Shown here in pieces: positions 24,517 through 31,489 of a DNA stretch of 64,000 nucleotides. Position numbers and translations under genes: made by a program. The DNA is from Flavobacterium erciyesense. Its GTDB lineage: Bacteria > Bacteroidota > Bacteroidia > Flavobacteriales > Flavobacteriaceae. Within the stretch, counting starts at the first letter, position 1. Every line of letters starts with the position of its first letter. Location: the NCBI RefSeq assembly GCF_018069925.1, contig NZ_JAGPXB010000005.1, positions 62,001-126,000 of the forward strand, written 5' to 3'. The notes under the pieces were generated by a model. The model did not search any database. It was not told where the DNA came from and was given only the letters and a program-made list of their open reading frames with translations.

Positions 24517-25161
24517 ATGAATTTATCTTTAGAATATAAAATTAGAGAGCCCAAAAAAATTGAAGCTCAAAATCCATTATTGTTATTATTGCACGGTTAC
24601 GGCAGTAACGAAGCTGATTTATTCTCATTTGCAGAAGAATTGCCAGACGAATATTATGTGGTTTCTGCAAGAGCTCCGTATGATTTGCAATATGGCAGCT
24701 ATGCTTGGTACGCCATCAACTTTGATGCAGATGAAAATAAATTTTCAGATGTTGGTCAAGGACAAGAATCTAGAGACCGTATCAAAAATTTTATTGAAGA
24801 ACTAATAGAAAATTACCCAATTAATAAACAAGATGTTTCTTTAATCGGTTTCAGCCAAGGAGCAATTTTAAGTTATGCCGTAGCTTTATCGTACCCAGAA
24901 ACAGTGCAACGAATTGTTGCTATGAGTGGTTATGTAAATCTTGAAATGGCAACCGCTGATTACTTAAAAAACAGTTTTAACAACTTAAAAATATTTGCCT
25001 CACATGGCACGGTAGACCAAGTAATCCCTATTGATTGGGCCAGAAAAACACCTGCAATAATCGAAAAATATGGTATTCCTATAACCTACAAAGAATATGC
25101 TGTTGGCCATGGAGTAGCACCACAAAATTTTTATGACTTTAAAGCTTGGTTACAAGAATAA
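24517..25161 (+). CDS. Alpha/beta hydrolase, carboxylesterase/phospholipase family
   Basis: This 214-residue protein is a cytosolic esterase of the abhydrolase_2 class. The oxyanion region is LLLHGYGSNEADLF, the nucleophile Ser is in LIGFSQGAILS, the Asp is in SHGTVDQVIPI, and the His is in YAVGHGVAPQNF. Substrates of the family are short acyl esters or lysophospholipids; the true one is unknown. It is 66 bp after the small membrane gene and ends in a strong terminator, so it is probably the last gene of the cluster beginning at 20908. Confidence 0.88.
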   Translation: MNLSLEYKIREPKKIEAQNPLLLLLHGYGSNEADLFSFAEELPDEYYVVSARAPYDLQYGSYAWYAINFDADENKFSDVGQGQESRDRIKNFIEELIENYPINKQDVSLIGFSQGAILSYAVALSYPETVQRIVAMSGYVNLEMATADYLKNSFNNLKIFASHGTVDQVIPIDWARKTPAIIEKYGIPITYKEYAVGHGVAPQNFYDFKAWLQE

Positions 25162-25171
25162 AAAAATAAAA

Positions 25172-25212
25172 AAATCGCAGTAGGAATTAAATTCTTTACT
25201 GCGATTTTTTTT
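25172..25212. terminator. Bidirectional terminator after the esterase gene
   Basis: Stem around AAAAATCGCAGTA (25172-25184) and TACTGCGATTTTT (25197-25209), with a partly paired loop and T-run. It separates the esterase from a convergent gene. Confidence 0.8.
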
Positions 25213-25218
25213 TGATTT

Positions 25219-25719
25219 TTACTTCTGATAAATAAACGACTGGTTAACCTCAAATGAAATACTGTCATCTTCATTGATAAAGTATTTCAAAAGAACTTCG
25301 CCCCAACGTTCGCCATCACTATAATCTGCAATAATCCAACGGTGGTTTAAAATTTTTACTTTATTAATCACGAATTTATTGGCTCCAATTTGATCCTGAC
25401 CTGTGTAAGGATTCCCTTTTGGATTAGAGTTAAAGTCTAATAATTTTTCAGTAACTACAGGAATTAACTTTTCGTATTGAATGCTTTTGTCTGGAAAACT
25501 AGCTTCTAAATAGTTCTGCGCATTTTCATTTTTGTTTAACGAAAAATAATCAGCGTCAGCCAATTGATTTGTCACTAAAGTTAAACTATCACGTAATTTT
25601 TTAGTTGTTTTTTCGTAGCGCTTTTGCTCAAAATTTACTTGATTACTCAAAAACATATAAGTAAAAAGAGTTGATAAAACGGCCAAAATTGTAAGATAAA
25701 GCAAGAAAGAATTTTTCAT
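25219..25719 (-). CDS. Hypothetical membrane-anchored protein, 166 aa
   Basis: The N-terminus MKNSFLLYLTILAVLSTLFT is a signal anchor. It is followed by a short coiled-coil-like, Lys/Arg-rich stretch (FEQKRYEKTTKKLRDSL) and a soluble C-terminal domain with DQIGANKFVINKVKILNHRW and DGERWGEVLLKYFI. No recognisable motif. It starts 11 bp after the stop of the metallo-hydrolase gene on the same strand and is probably cotranscribed with it. I see no link to a known pathway. Confidence 0.72.
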   Translation of the reverse strand: MKNSFLLYLTILAVLSTLFTYMFLSNQVNFEQKRYEKTTKKLRDSLTLVTNQLADADYFSLNKNENAQNYLEASFPDKSIQYEKLIPVVTEKLLDFNSNPKGNPYTGQDQIGANKFVINKVKILNHRWIIADYSDGERWGEVLLKYFINEDDSISFEVNQSFIYQK

Positions 25720-25730
25720 TTTGTAAATTG

Positions 25731-26495
25731 TTAAATAGTAATTTCTAGGGTATCAAATGCCAAGAAAACATTGGGCGGTAATTTTTTTTGTACCTCCTCA
25801 TGAAAGCCCATCACATGACTAATGTGCGTTAAATAGGCCTGCTCTGGCTGTACCAAATTTATGAAATCTAAAGCTTCTTTCAAATTGAAATGTGTATCAT
25901 GTGGCTCTTCGCGCAAAGCATTAACCACCAACACTTTTACTCCTTTTAACTTTTCAATTTCGGCTTTTTCAATCGTTTTTACGTCCGTTAAATAAGCAAA
26001 ATCGTCCACTCGATAACCAAAAACTTGTAAGTTTCCGTGCAGCACATTGATCGGAATAATTGATTTTCCGCCTAAAACAAATGGAACGTTATTTTGAACC
26101 GGAATAGTGCGTACCGAAGGAGCTCCGGGATATTTGTTTACAGTTTCAAAAACGTAAGCAAAACGCTCCTGCAAGTTATCTAAAACTCGCTGATGTGCAT
26201 AAACTGGAATTTCGCCTTGCTTGAAGTTAAAAGGGCGAATATCATCTAATCCAGAAGTATGGTCTGCATGTTCGTGGGTAAACAAAATACCATCTACTTT
26301 TTGACAATTGGAACGCAACATTTGCTGTCTAAAATCGGGGCCGCAATCAATTACGAAAGAATGCTGCTCCCATGCCAACCAAATGGATACGCGCAGCCTT
26401 TTATCCTTACTATCAGTACTTTTACAAACAGGGTGATCGCTACCTATTACGGGGATGCCTTGTGAGGTGCCAGTTCCTAAAAAATTTACCTTCAA
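25731..26495 (-). CDS. Metallo-beta-lactamase-fold hydrolase, PhnP-like
   Basis: This 254-residue protein starts with MKVNFLGTGTSQGIPVIG and carries the zinc-binding motif FTHEHADHTSGLD, preceded by VIDCGPDFR. A second zinc region is LTHISH near the C-terminus, with a further ligand region at LTDVKT. The layout resembles PhnP and related phosphodiesterases that act on cyclic phosphates. Substrate and role in this organism are not known. It precedes the 166-aa gene in a probable two-gene operon. Confidence 0.87.
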   Translation of the reverse strand: MKVNFLGTGTSQGIPVIGSDHPVCKSTDSKDKRLRVSIWLAWEQHSFVIDCGPDFRQQMLRSNCQKVDGILFTHEHADHTSGLDDIRPFNFKQGEIPVYAHQRVLDNLQERFAYVFETVNKYPGAPSVRTIPVQNNVPFVLGGKSIIPINVLHGNLQVFGYRVDDFAYLTDVKTIEKAEIEKLKGVKVLVVNALREEPHDTHFNLKEALDFINLVQPEQAYLTHISHVMGFHEEVQKKLPPNVFLAFDTLEITI

Positions 26496-26555
26496 CTTTA
26501 TCGCTTTTTATTGCAAAAATAGGGTTAATTCTCTTTCTTTGATAACCTATTTCAT

Positions 26556-26563
26556 TAACTTTG
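26556..26563 (+). promoter_or_regulatory. -7 box upstream of the 486-aa gene
   Basis: TAACTTTG matches TAnnTTTG and lies 26 bp before the ATG at 26590. TTTG occurs 14 bases upstream, closer than the usual spacing. Confidence 0.4.
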
Positions 26564-26589
26564 CAACATATTAGCCATAGTAAACAAAA

Positions 26590-28050
26590 ATGGATACAGC
26601 AATTAAATTAAAAGGTGATAAAATCATCGAACAAATACCTTCGATTAAAGACAAAGCACTTCGTATCAATTTGAACGAAAATATATACGGAACTTTTGCT
26701 GAAATTGGTGCTGGACAAGAAACAGTGCGTCATTTTTTTAGAGCTGGTGGGTCATCTGGAACTATTGCAAAAGCAATGTCAGCTTATGACAAAGACTTTA
26801 GTGATGCCGTTTATGGTGTAGAATCGGATGGGCGTTATGTCACTGAGAGCCGACTCAAAAAAATGTTAACCCACGAGGTCAATTTGATTGAAAAACGTTT
26901 GAGCAGAGAAAAGCATCCTAATAAAATGTTTTTTAGTTATGCCAACACCGTAGCTACTATCGATTTTGCGAAACAATTTAAAGGCCATGGCTGGGTAGGA
27001 ATTAGTTACCAAATTGAACCTGACGAAGACTACAACGAAATCATATTGCATATCCGTTTTAAAGAAACCGATGTGCGTTTACAACAAGAAACTTTAGGTA
27101 TTTTAGGTGTTAACTTAATTTATGGTGCCTTTTACAAATACAACGATCCTAAGCGTTTGCTGCGTTATTTATATGACCACTTAGATAAAGACCAACTCGA
27201 AATTGATACCATAAACTTTTCGGGACCACGCTTTGCTGATGTAGATAACCGTCTGATGAGTTTACAGTTGGTTAAAAACGGAATGACTGATGCGGTGATG
27301 TTTAATCCTGACGGGAAAAATATTTTACCTGCTGCCATTTTGTACAAGAAGAATATCTTGGCTTTCAGAGGAAGTTTTAGACCTGTTACTAAGGTAAATA
27401 TGGACATGTATGAGAAATCATTAAAAATGTTCCTAAATGAAAACAAGGTCGATAAAGACAATACCTTGGTGGTTTTTGAAATAACACTTTCGAATTTGCG
27501 ATCGGATGGTGAAATTGACGAAAGAGATTTCATGGATCGTGCCGAATTGCTTTGTTCTCTCGGACAAACGGTAATGATATCGAACTTTCAAGAATATTAC
27601 AAAGTGGTTGAGTATTTTGCTAACTATACCAAAGCTCGCATGGGATTGGCGCTAGGTGTAAACAACTTGGTTGATATTTTTGACGAAAAATACTATCGTC
27701 ACTTAAGCGGTGGTATTTTAGAAGCCTTTGGTAAACTATTTTACCGCGATATGAAGGTGTTTTTATATCCTATGATGGGTGAAGATGGTGTTATTATCAA
27801 TTCTGATAACCTAAAAGTACATCCTAGAATGAAGGAACTTTACAAGTTCTTTAAATTTAATGGTAAAGTAGTCGATATTGACGACTATGACCCTACAATT
27901 TTGGAGGTGTTTTCTCGTCAAGTATTGAATATGATTAACAATGGAAAACCAGGTTGGGAAAGTATGCTACCTTCAGGTATTGCAGAAATTATAAAGGAAC
28001 ATCAATTGTTTGGTTACGACCCAAATAAAATTTTAAAAGAAGTCAATTAA
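26590..28050 (+). CDS. Conserved protein of unknown function, 486 aa
   Basis: The protein starts MDTAIKLKGDKIIEQIPSIK and carries strongly patterned blocks: NENIYGTFAEIGAGQETVRH, FRAGGSSGTIAKAMSAYDKD and LDKDQLEIDTINFSGPRF. Later blocks include NVNMDMYEKSLKM and ARMGLALGVNN. It has no signal peptide or transmembrane helix, so it is cytosolic. I recognise no fold with confidence. From memory, relatives are sometimes labelled TonB-dependent receptor, but nothing here supports a beta-barrel. It is monocistronic, with a Bacteroidota-type -7 box and its own terminator. Marked as unknown. Confidence 0.75.
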   Translation: MDTAIKLKGDKIIEQIPSIKDKALRINLNENIYGTFAEIGAGQETVRHFFRAGGSSGTIAKAMSAYDKDFSDAVYGVESDGRYVTESRLKKMLTHEVNLIEKRLSREKHPNKMFFSYANTVATIDFAKQFKGHGWVGISYQIEPDEDYNEIILHIRFKETDVRLQQETLGILGVNLIYGAFYKYNDPKRLLRYLYDHLDKDQLEIDTINFSGPRFADVDNRLMSLQLVKNGMTDAVMFNPDGKNILPAAILYKKNILAFRGSFRPVTKVNMDMYEKSLKMFLNENKVDKDNTLVVFEITLSNLRSDGEIDERDFMDRAELLCSLGQTVMISNFQEYYKVVEYFANYTKARMGLALGVNNLVDIFDEKYYRHLSGGILEAFGKLFYRDMKVFLYPMMGEDGVIINSDNLKVHPRMKELYKFFKFNGKVVDIDDYDPTILEVFSRQVLNMINNGKPGWESMLPSGIAEIIKEHQLFGYDPNKILKEVN

Positions 28051-28071
28051 AGATTCACTTTGAACGATATA

Positions 28072-28107
28072 AAAAAACCTTGTTAGCATTTACTAACAAG
28101 GTTTTTT
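28072..28107. terminator. Terminator after the 486-aa gene
   Basis: Perfect 15-bp stem AAAAAACCTTGTTAG (28072-28086) with CTAACAAGGTTTTTT (28093-28107) and a 6-nt loop. T-runs occur both ways between convergent genes. Confidence 0.9.
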
Positions 28108-28168
28108 GTTTCTGTCAACCCAAGCAATCTTCGAAATCAAATGCTTTGCTTGAATGTGTATGTAATTT

Positions 28169-28621
28169 TTATTTCAAAATTTGAGCAGCGTGCGCTTTCG
28201 TTTTTACATCAGAAATTACCTCATCGATAATTCCCTTTTCATCTATAATAAAGGTGGTACGGTGAATGCCATCGTACTCTTTGCCCATGAATTTTTTAGG
28301 ACCCCAAACTCCAAAAGCCTGAATTACAGCTTTATCTTCGTCAGCTAATAAAGGGAAAGGAAATTCATACTTGTCTTTAAACTTTGCTTGTGCTTTGGCC
28401 GAATCAGCGCTTACGCCTAGTATAGCATAGTTATTTGCTTGAAAGCGCTCAAAATTATCTCTTAAATCACAAGCCTCAGCAGTACAACCTGGTGTACTAG
28501 CTTTTGGATAAAAGAAAACTACTAGTTTTTTACCTGCGTAATCAGCTAATTGATGGGTATTTCCGTCTTGATCGGTTCCTGTAAATGCGGGAGCGGCATC
28601 GCCTTTTTTTAATGTTGTCAT
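28169..28621 (-). CDS. bcp: Thioredoxin-dependent thiol peroxidase (Bcp-type peroxiredoxin)
   Basis: This 150-residue peroxiredoxin removes hydroperoxides in the cytosol using thioredoxin. The peroxidatic cysteine is C46 in ASTPGCTAEACDLRD. C51, five residues on, is the resolving cysteine of the atypical two-Cys Bcp pattern. The C-terminal GIHRTTFIIDEKGII is the usual end block. Length is typical. It is convergent with the previous gene; its start region abuts a dispersed palindromic element. Confidence 0.94.
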   Translation of the reverse strand: MTTLKKGDAAPAFTGTDQDGNTHQLADYAGKKLVVFFYPKASTPGCTAEACDLRDNFERFQANNYAILGVSADSAKAQAKFKDKYEFPFPLLADEDKAVIQAFGVWGPKKFMGKEYDGIHRTTFIIDEKGIIDEVISDVKTKAHAAQILK

Positions 28622-28663
28622 GGATTGTGGATTTTACTTCTATTTGTGTTTTTTATTGAGGTA

Positions 28664-28808
28664 TGCCCCAGATGGAAATGTAAAGCCCGGACTGAAAAAC
28701 ACTATTTTTTTCAGGATGATAAAGAGCGACCGGCAGGAAGCTACTTTAGCATTCTAGAAAAAAAGTGTTTTGAAGGAGGACTTGCAATGTACAGCTGGAT
28801 TAGGCTCC
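28664..28808 (+). repeat. Dispersed palindromic element, copy D
   Basis: It begins GCCCCAGATGGAAATGTAAAG and ends ACAGCTGGATTAGGCTCCT. The interior has AAAACACTATTTTTTTC pairing with GAAAAAAAGTGTTTT, and a core GAGCGACCGGCAGGAAGCTAC that resembles the core of the copy at 5606-5748. It sits between the divergent bcp and nth genes. Confidence 0.65.
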
Positions 28809-28851
28809 TCTTAAAATTTTTGCTAATTTTACCTGAGTTAAATGTACGAAA

Positions 28852-29505
28852 ATGAACAAACAGGAACGTGTAACTTTTGTTATAAATACGTTAAAAGAAT
28901 TATATCCTACCATACCGATTCCGCTAGATCATAAGGATCCGTATACGCTATTAATTGCCGTTTTACTCTCGGCACAGTGCACCGATGTTAGGGTCAATCA
29001 AATTACACCTTTACTTTTTGCGAAGGCAGATAACCCGTTTGACATGGTGAAAATGACCGTTGACGAAATTAAAGAAATCATTCGGCCTTGTGGCTTATCG
29101 CCAATGAAATCGAAGGGAATTCATGGTTTATCTCATATTTTAATTGACAAATATAATGGCGAGGTACCGCAAAGTTTTGAAGCCTTGGAGGAATTGCCTG
29201 CGGTGGGTCATAAAACTGCGAGTGTGGTAATGTCACAAGCTTTTGGTGTGCCTGCTTTTCCGGTTGATACGCACATTCACCGCTTGATGTACCGATGGAA
29301 TTTAACCAATGGTAAAAATGTGGTTCAGACTGAAAAAGATGCCAAACGCCTTTTTCCTGAAGCTACATGGAACGACTTGCACTTGCAAATTATTTGGTAC
29401 GGACGTGAATATTCGCCCGCTCGTGGTTGGGATTTAGAGCGCGATATTATTACCAAAACCATTGGAAGAAAAACAGTTATTGATAGTTTTCACAAAGGGA
29501 AGTAA
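28852..29505 (+). CDS. nth: Endonuclease III homologue without the iron-sulfur cluster cysteines
   Basis: This 217-residue base-excision-repair glycosylase removes oxidised pyrimidines and nicks the abasic site. The HhH-GPD core is intact: LLSAQCTDVRVNQ, the hairpin LPAVGHKTASVV with the catalytic Lys (121), and VDTHIHRL with the catalytic Asp (139). The C-terminal part (about 185-217) should carry the C-x6-C-x2-C-x5-C motif that binds a [4Fe-4S] cluster in E. coli Nth. Here it reads GREYSPARGWDLERDIITKT with no cysteine. It is nevertheless collinear with the family, so I call it nth with the cluster lost. Confidence 0.9.
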   Translation: MNKQERVTFVINTLKELYPTIPIPLDHKDPYTLLIAVLLSAQCTDVRVNQITPLLFAKADNPFDMVKMTVDEIKEIIRPCGLSPMKSKGIHGLSHILIDKYNGEVPQSFEALEELPAVGHKTASVVMSQAFGVPAFPVDTHIHRLMYRWNLTNGKNVVQTEKDAKRLFPEATWNDLHLQIIWYGREYSPARGWDLERDIITKTIGRKTVIDSFHKGK

Positions 29506-29510
29506 ACATA

Positions 29511-29547
29511 AAAAAACCACTTTCATCAACTAGAAAGTGGTTTTTTT
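29511..29547. terminator. Terminator of nth
   Basis: Perfect 14-bp stem AAAAAACCACTTTC (29511-29524) with GAAAGTGGTTTTTT (29533-29546), 8-nt loop and T-run. It also lies 36 bp past the stop of the minus-strand small gene at 29583, so it may stop both transcripts. Confidence 0.9.
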
Positions 29548-29582
29548 ATACTTATTAAAAATCGATAGATTATTCAAGCCAT

Positions 29583-29726
29583 TTAATTTGCTATTATCAG
29601 AAATTTTTGATCTTTGGTTTGCATTAAATGCAATGCTTTTGAATAATTAAGTAAAAAAGAAATTGTTTCTTTTTTGGGTTTCATTACAGCATTTGTCTGC
29701 AATTTTTTAGAGTAAATTTTTGCCAT
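29583..29726 (-). CDS. Small basic protein downstream of the ECF sigma factor, 47 aa
   Basis: Translated by hand: ATG at 29724-29726, TAA at 29583-29585, 47 codons. The sequence starts MAKIYSKKLQTNAVMKPKKE and contains the helix-like KETISFLLNYSKALHLM. It is Lys-rich with an amphipathic helix and no signal peptide. The KPKKETISFLLNYSKAL type of short sequence is one I recall from other flavobacteria. It lies 50 bp after the sigma-factor stop on the same strand, so it may be cotranscribed with it or have its own transcript. Possible roles are a small regulator of the sigma factor or of RNA polymerase; this is inference. Confidence 0.7.
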   Translation of the reverse strand: MAKIYSKKLQTNAVMKPKKETISFLLNYSKALHLMQTKDQKFLIIAN

Positions 29727-29776
29727 AGAATACAATATTTTGTTTCTATGATAACGCTATACTTTGGCTAATATTG

Positions 29777-30361
29777 CTAGGCCGTTAAAACTATTTGATG
29801 TTTATCAATCACTTTACGCAAATTGAGTAATGCATAACGCATGCGCCCAAGAGCTGTATTGATACTAACCCCCGTAGTTTCGGCTATTTCTTTGAAGCTC
29901 ATGTCTTGATACATGCGCATAATTAAAACCTCTTTTTGATCATCAGGCAGCTCTTCGATTAATTTTTTGATATCTAATTGCACTTGATCAGCAATAATTT
30001 GATTTTCTACCGTTAATGATTCATCAGTCATGATCGAAAAAATAGAGAATTCTTCGGTTTCTCTAAAAAGCGGCATTTTTTTAGATTTACGAAAATGATC
30101 AATGATTAAATTGTGAGCAATACGCATGACCCAAGGCAAAAATTTACCTTCTTCGTTATACGAATTAGACTTAAGGGTGTTGATGACTTTTATAAAAGTA
30201 TCTTGAAAAATATCGTTGGTTACATCGCGATCTGGGACTTTTGAATAAATAAAACCGTAAATCTTAGATTCGTGTCTTTTGATGAGTTTTGCTAGTGCAT
30301 CCTCGTTTCCATCGATATATTCTTTGATTAATGACGCGTCAGGAAGTTGTATACTAACCAT
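29777..30361 (-). CDS. ECF-type RNA polymerase sigma factor
   Basis: The ATG at 30359-30361 gives 194 residues starting MVSIQLPDASLIKEYIDGNE. An upstream TTG extension would begin before the predicted transcription start and adds non-family residues. Sigma region 2 is YGFIYSKVPDRDVTNDIFQD, DTFIKVINTLK and LPWVMRIAHNLIIDHFR. Region 4 is LPDDQKEVLIMRMYQDMSFK, EIAETTGVSINTALGRMRYA, a helix-turn-helix that reads the -35-like element. It would redirect RNA polymerase to a small set of promoters. No anti-sigma factor gene with a membrane segment is adjacent, but a 47-residue gene follows. Confidence 0.93.
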   Translation of the reverse strand: MVSIQLPDASLIKEYIDGNEDALAKLIKRHESKIYGFIYSKVPDRDVTNDIFQDTFIKVINTLKSNSYNEEGKFLPWVMRIAHNLIIDHFRKSKKMPLFRETEEFSIFSIMTDESLTVENQIIADQVQLDIKKLIEELPDDQKEVLIMRMYQDMSFKEIAETTGVSINTALGRMRYALLNLRKVIDKHQIVLTA

Positions 30362-30451
30362 AATAGTACTTTTTAGTGGTAATTTATTGAAATAATGTTC
30401 TAAAAAGTATTGTTCTGTTATAGGCAGTATGTTTTGCGTTAATTTATTAAT

Positions 30452-30483
30452 CAAAAATAGCTATTTTTTTTTTCAAGTTGCAA
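30452..30483 (-). promoter_or_regulatory. Promoter of the ECF sigma-factor gene
   Basis: On the minus strand TTG (30481-30483), a 21-base spacer and TATTTTTG (30452-30459). It lies about 90 bp upstream of the chosen ATG. Confidence 0.5.
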
Positions 30484-30627
30484 CTAAAATCAAGAAAAGT
30501 TAACATTTTGATAGCAAAAAATGTTAATTTATAGAACTAGATTTAACTTTGTTTGCTTAAAAGCTAAGATGTAAGACCGTGTTTTTCATCTCTTCAAGAT
30601 TATTTGACATCTCAACTCTGTTCAAAT
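30484..30627. other. Intergenic stretch between sigma factor and glucan locus
   Basis: No gene is seen. A dyad with 10-bp arms TTAACATTTT (30500-30509) and AAAATGTTAA (30518-30527) lies about 140-165 bp upstream of the sigma-factor ATG. It could be an operator or a weak hairpin. The rest is featureless. Confidence 0.35.
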
Positions 30628-30664
30628 AAAAAGCTGCTGCTCGTAAAACGAACAACAGCTTTTA
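30628..30664 (-). terminator. Terminator at the end of the glucan utilisation locus
   Basis: Stem AAAAGCTG with CAGCTTTT, extended by TG/CA and TCGT/ACGA pairs with two mismatches, around an AAA loop. On the minus strand it leads into a T-run. It lies 64 bp past the last GH16 stop. Confidence 0.75.
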
Positions 30665-30727
30665 TAGTATGAAACTATTTTTTTAAAAAAATAAGCATTA
30701 ACTCCTTGCTTAAAAAATTTGAATCGG

Positions 30728-31483
30728 TTATTGATAAACTCTGATATAATCAATCACAAATTCTTGTGGTAAGATAGTATCATCAACCTCGGGTCCGCCA
30801 AAATTGCCACCTATTGCCATATTTACAATTAGATAGAATGGTTGATTGTAAGGCCAAGTTGCTTCCGTTTTTTGTTCTGGTTGAAAGGTATATACCAATT
30901 GATCGTCTACGAAAAAATCCATTTTATCCTTTGTCCATTCTACTGCATAGATGTGAAATCCCTTTTCAATATTTTCAAACTTTGTTTTTTTAGTATTGAT
31001 CGTATTACCGTGACTGGCTTGCGTGTGTAACGAAGTGAAAACCATGTGAGGCTCTTTGCCCACGTATTCAAGAATATCAATTTCACCGCAAAGTGGCCAT
31101 CCTACTTGTTTGATATTAGACCCTAGCATCCAGAATGCTGGCCAAACTCCTTGTCCGACTGGCAATTTAGCTCGAGCCTCAAAACGTCCGTACTGGAATT
31201 CTTTTTTGCCTTGGGTTGTGATGCGAGTGGAAGTATAGGTATTACCTTCTTTTTTACCCACAATTGTCAATTGATTGTTAGCTACTTTATGGTTTGTTTT
31301 CGTGTACAATTGGCGTTCATTATTGCCCCAACCACAGTTCGGACAACCGTCTCCAAGCTCAAAATTCCAATCCTTTTCATTCAAACTTGACCCGTTAAAA
31401 TTCTCTTCCCAAACTAATTTTCGTTGCTGTTGTGCAAAACTATATTGCACAATCATTATCAAAAAAAGGATGTATTTTTTCAT
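30728..31483 (-). CDS. Secreted GH16 beta-glucanase (laminarinase-like)
   Basis: This 251-residue enzyme has a signal peptide (MKKYILFLIMIVQYSFA before QQ) and a single GH16 domain. The catalytic motif is GEIDILE with the nucleophile Glu134, Asp136 and acid/base Glu139. Around it are RKLVWEENFNGSSLNEKDWN, GWGNNERQLYT and QYGRFEARAKLPVGQGVWPA, typical for endo-beta-1,3-glucanases that cut laminarin. There is no lipobox, so it is probably periplasmic or released. It starts 6 bp after the GH3 stop, so the pair is one operon. Confidence 0.92.
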   Translation of the reverse strand: MKKYILFLIMIVQYSFAQQQRKLVWEENFNGSSLNEKDWNFELGDGCPNCGWGNNERQLYTKTNHKVANNQLTIVGKKEGNTYTSTRITTQGKKEFQYGRFEARAKLPVGQGVWPAFWMLGSNIKQVGWPLCGEIDILEYVGKEPHMVFTSLHTQASHGNTINTKKTKFENIEKGFHIYAVEWTKDKMDFFVDDQLVYTFQPEQKTEATWPYNQPFYLIVNMAIGGNFGGPEVDDTILPQEFVIDYIRVYQ

Positions 31484-31489
31484 CTTTAC

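Noticed and set aside
28625..28855. 76-codon plus-strand frame upstream of nth
   Set aside because: It overlaps the palindromic element at 28664-28808 and has no initiation context or family sequence.
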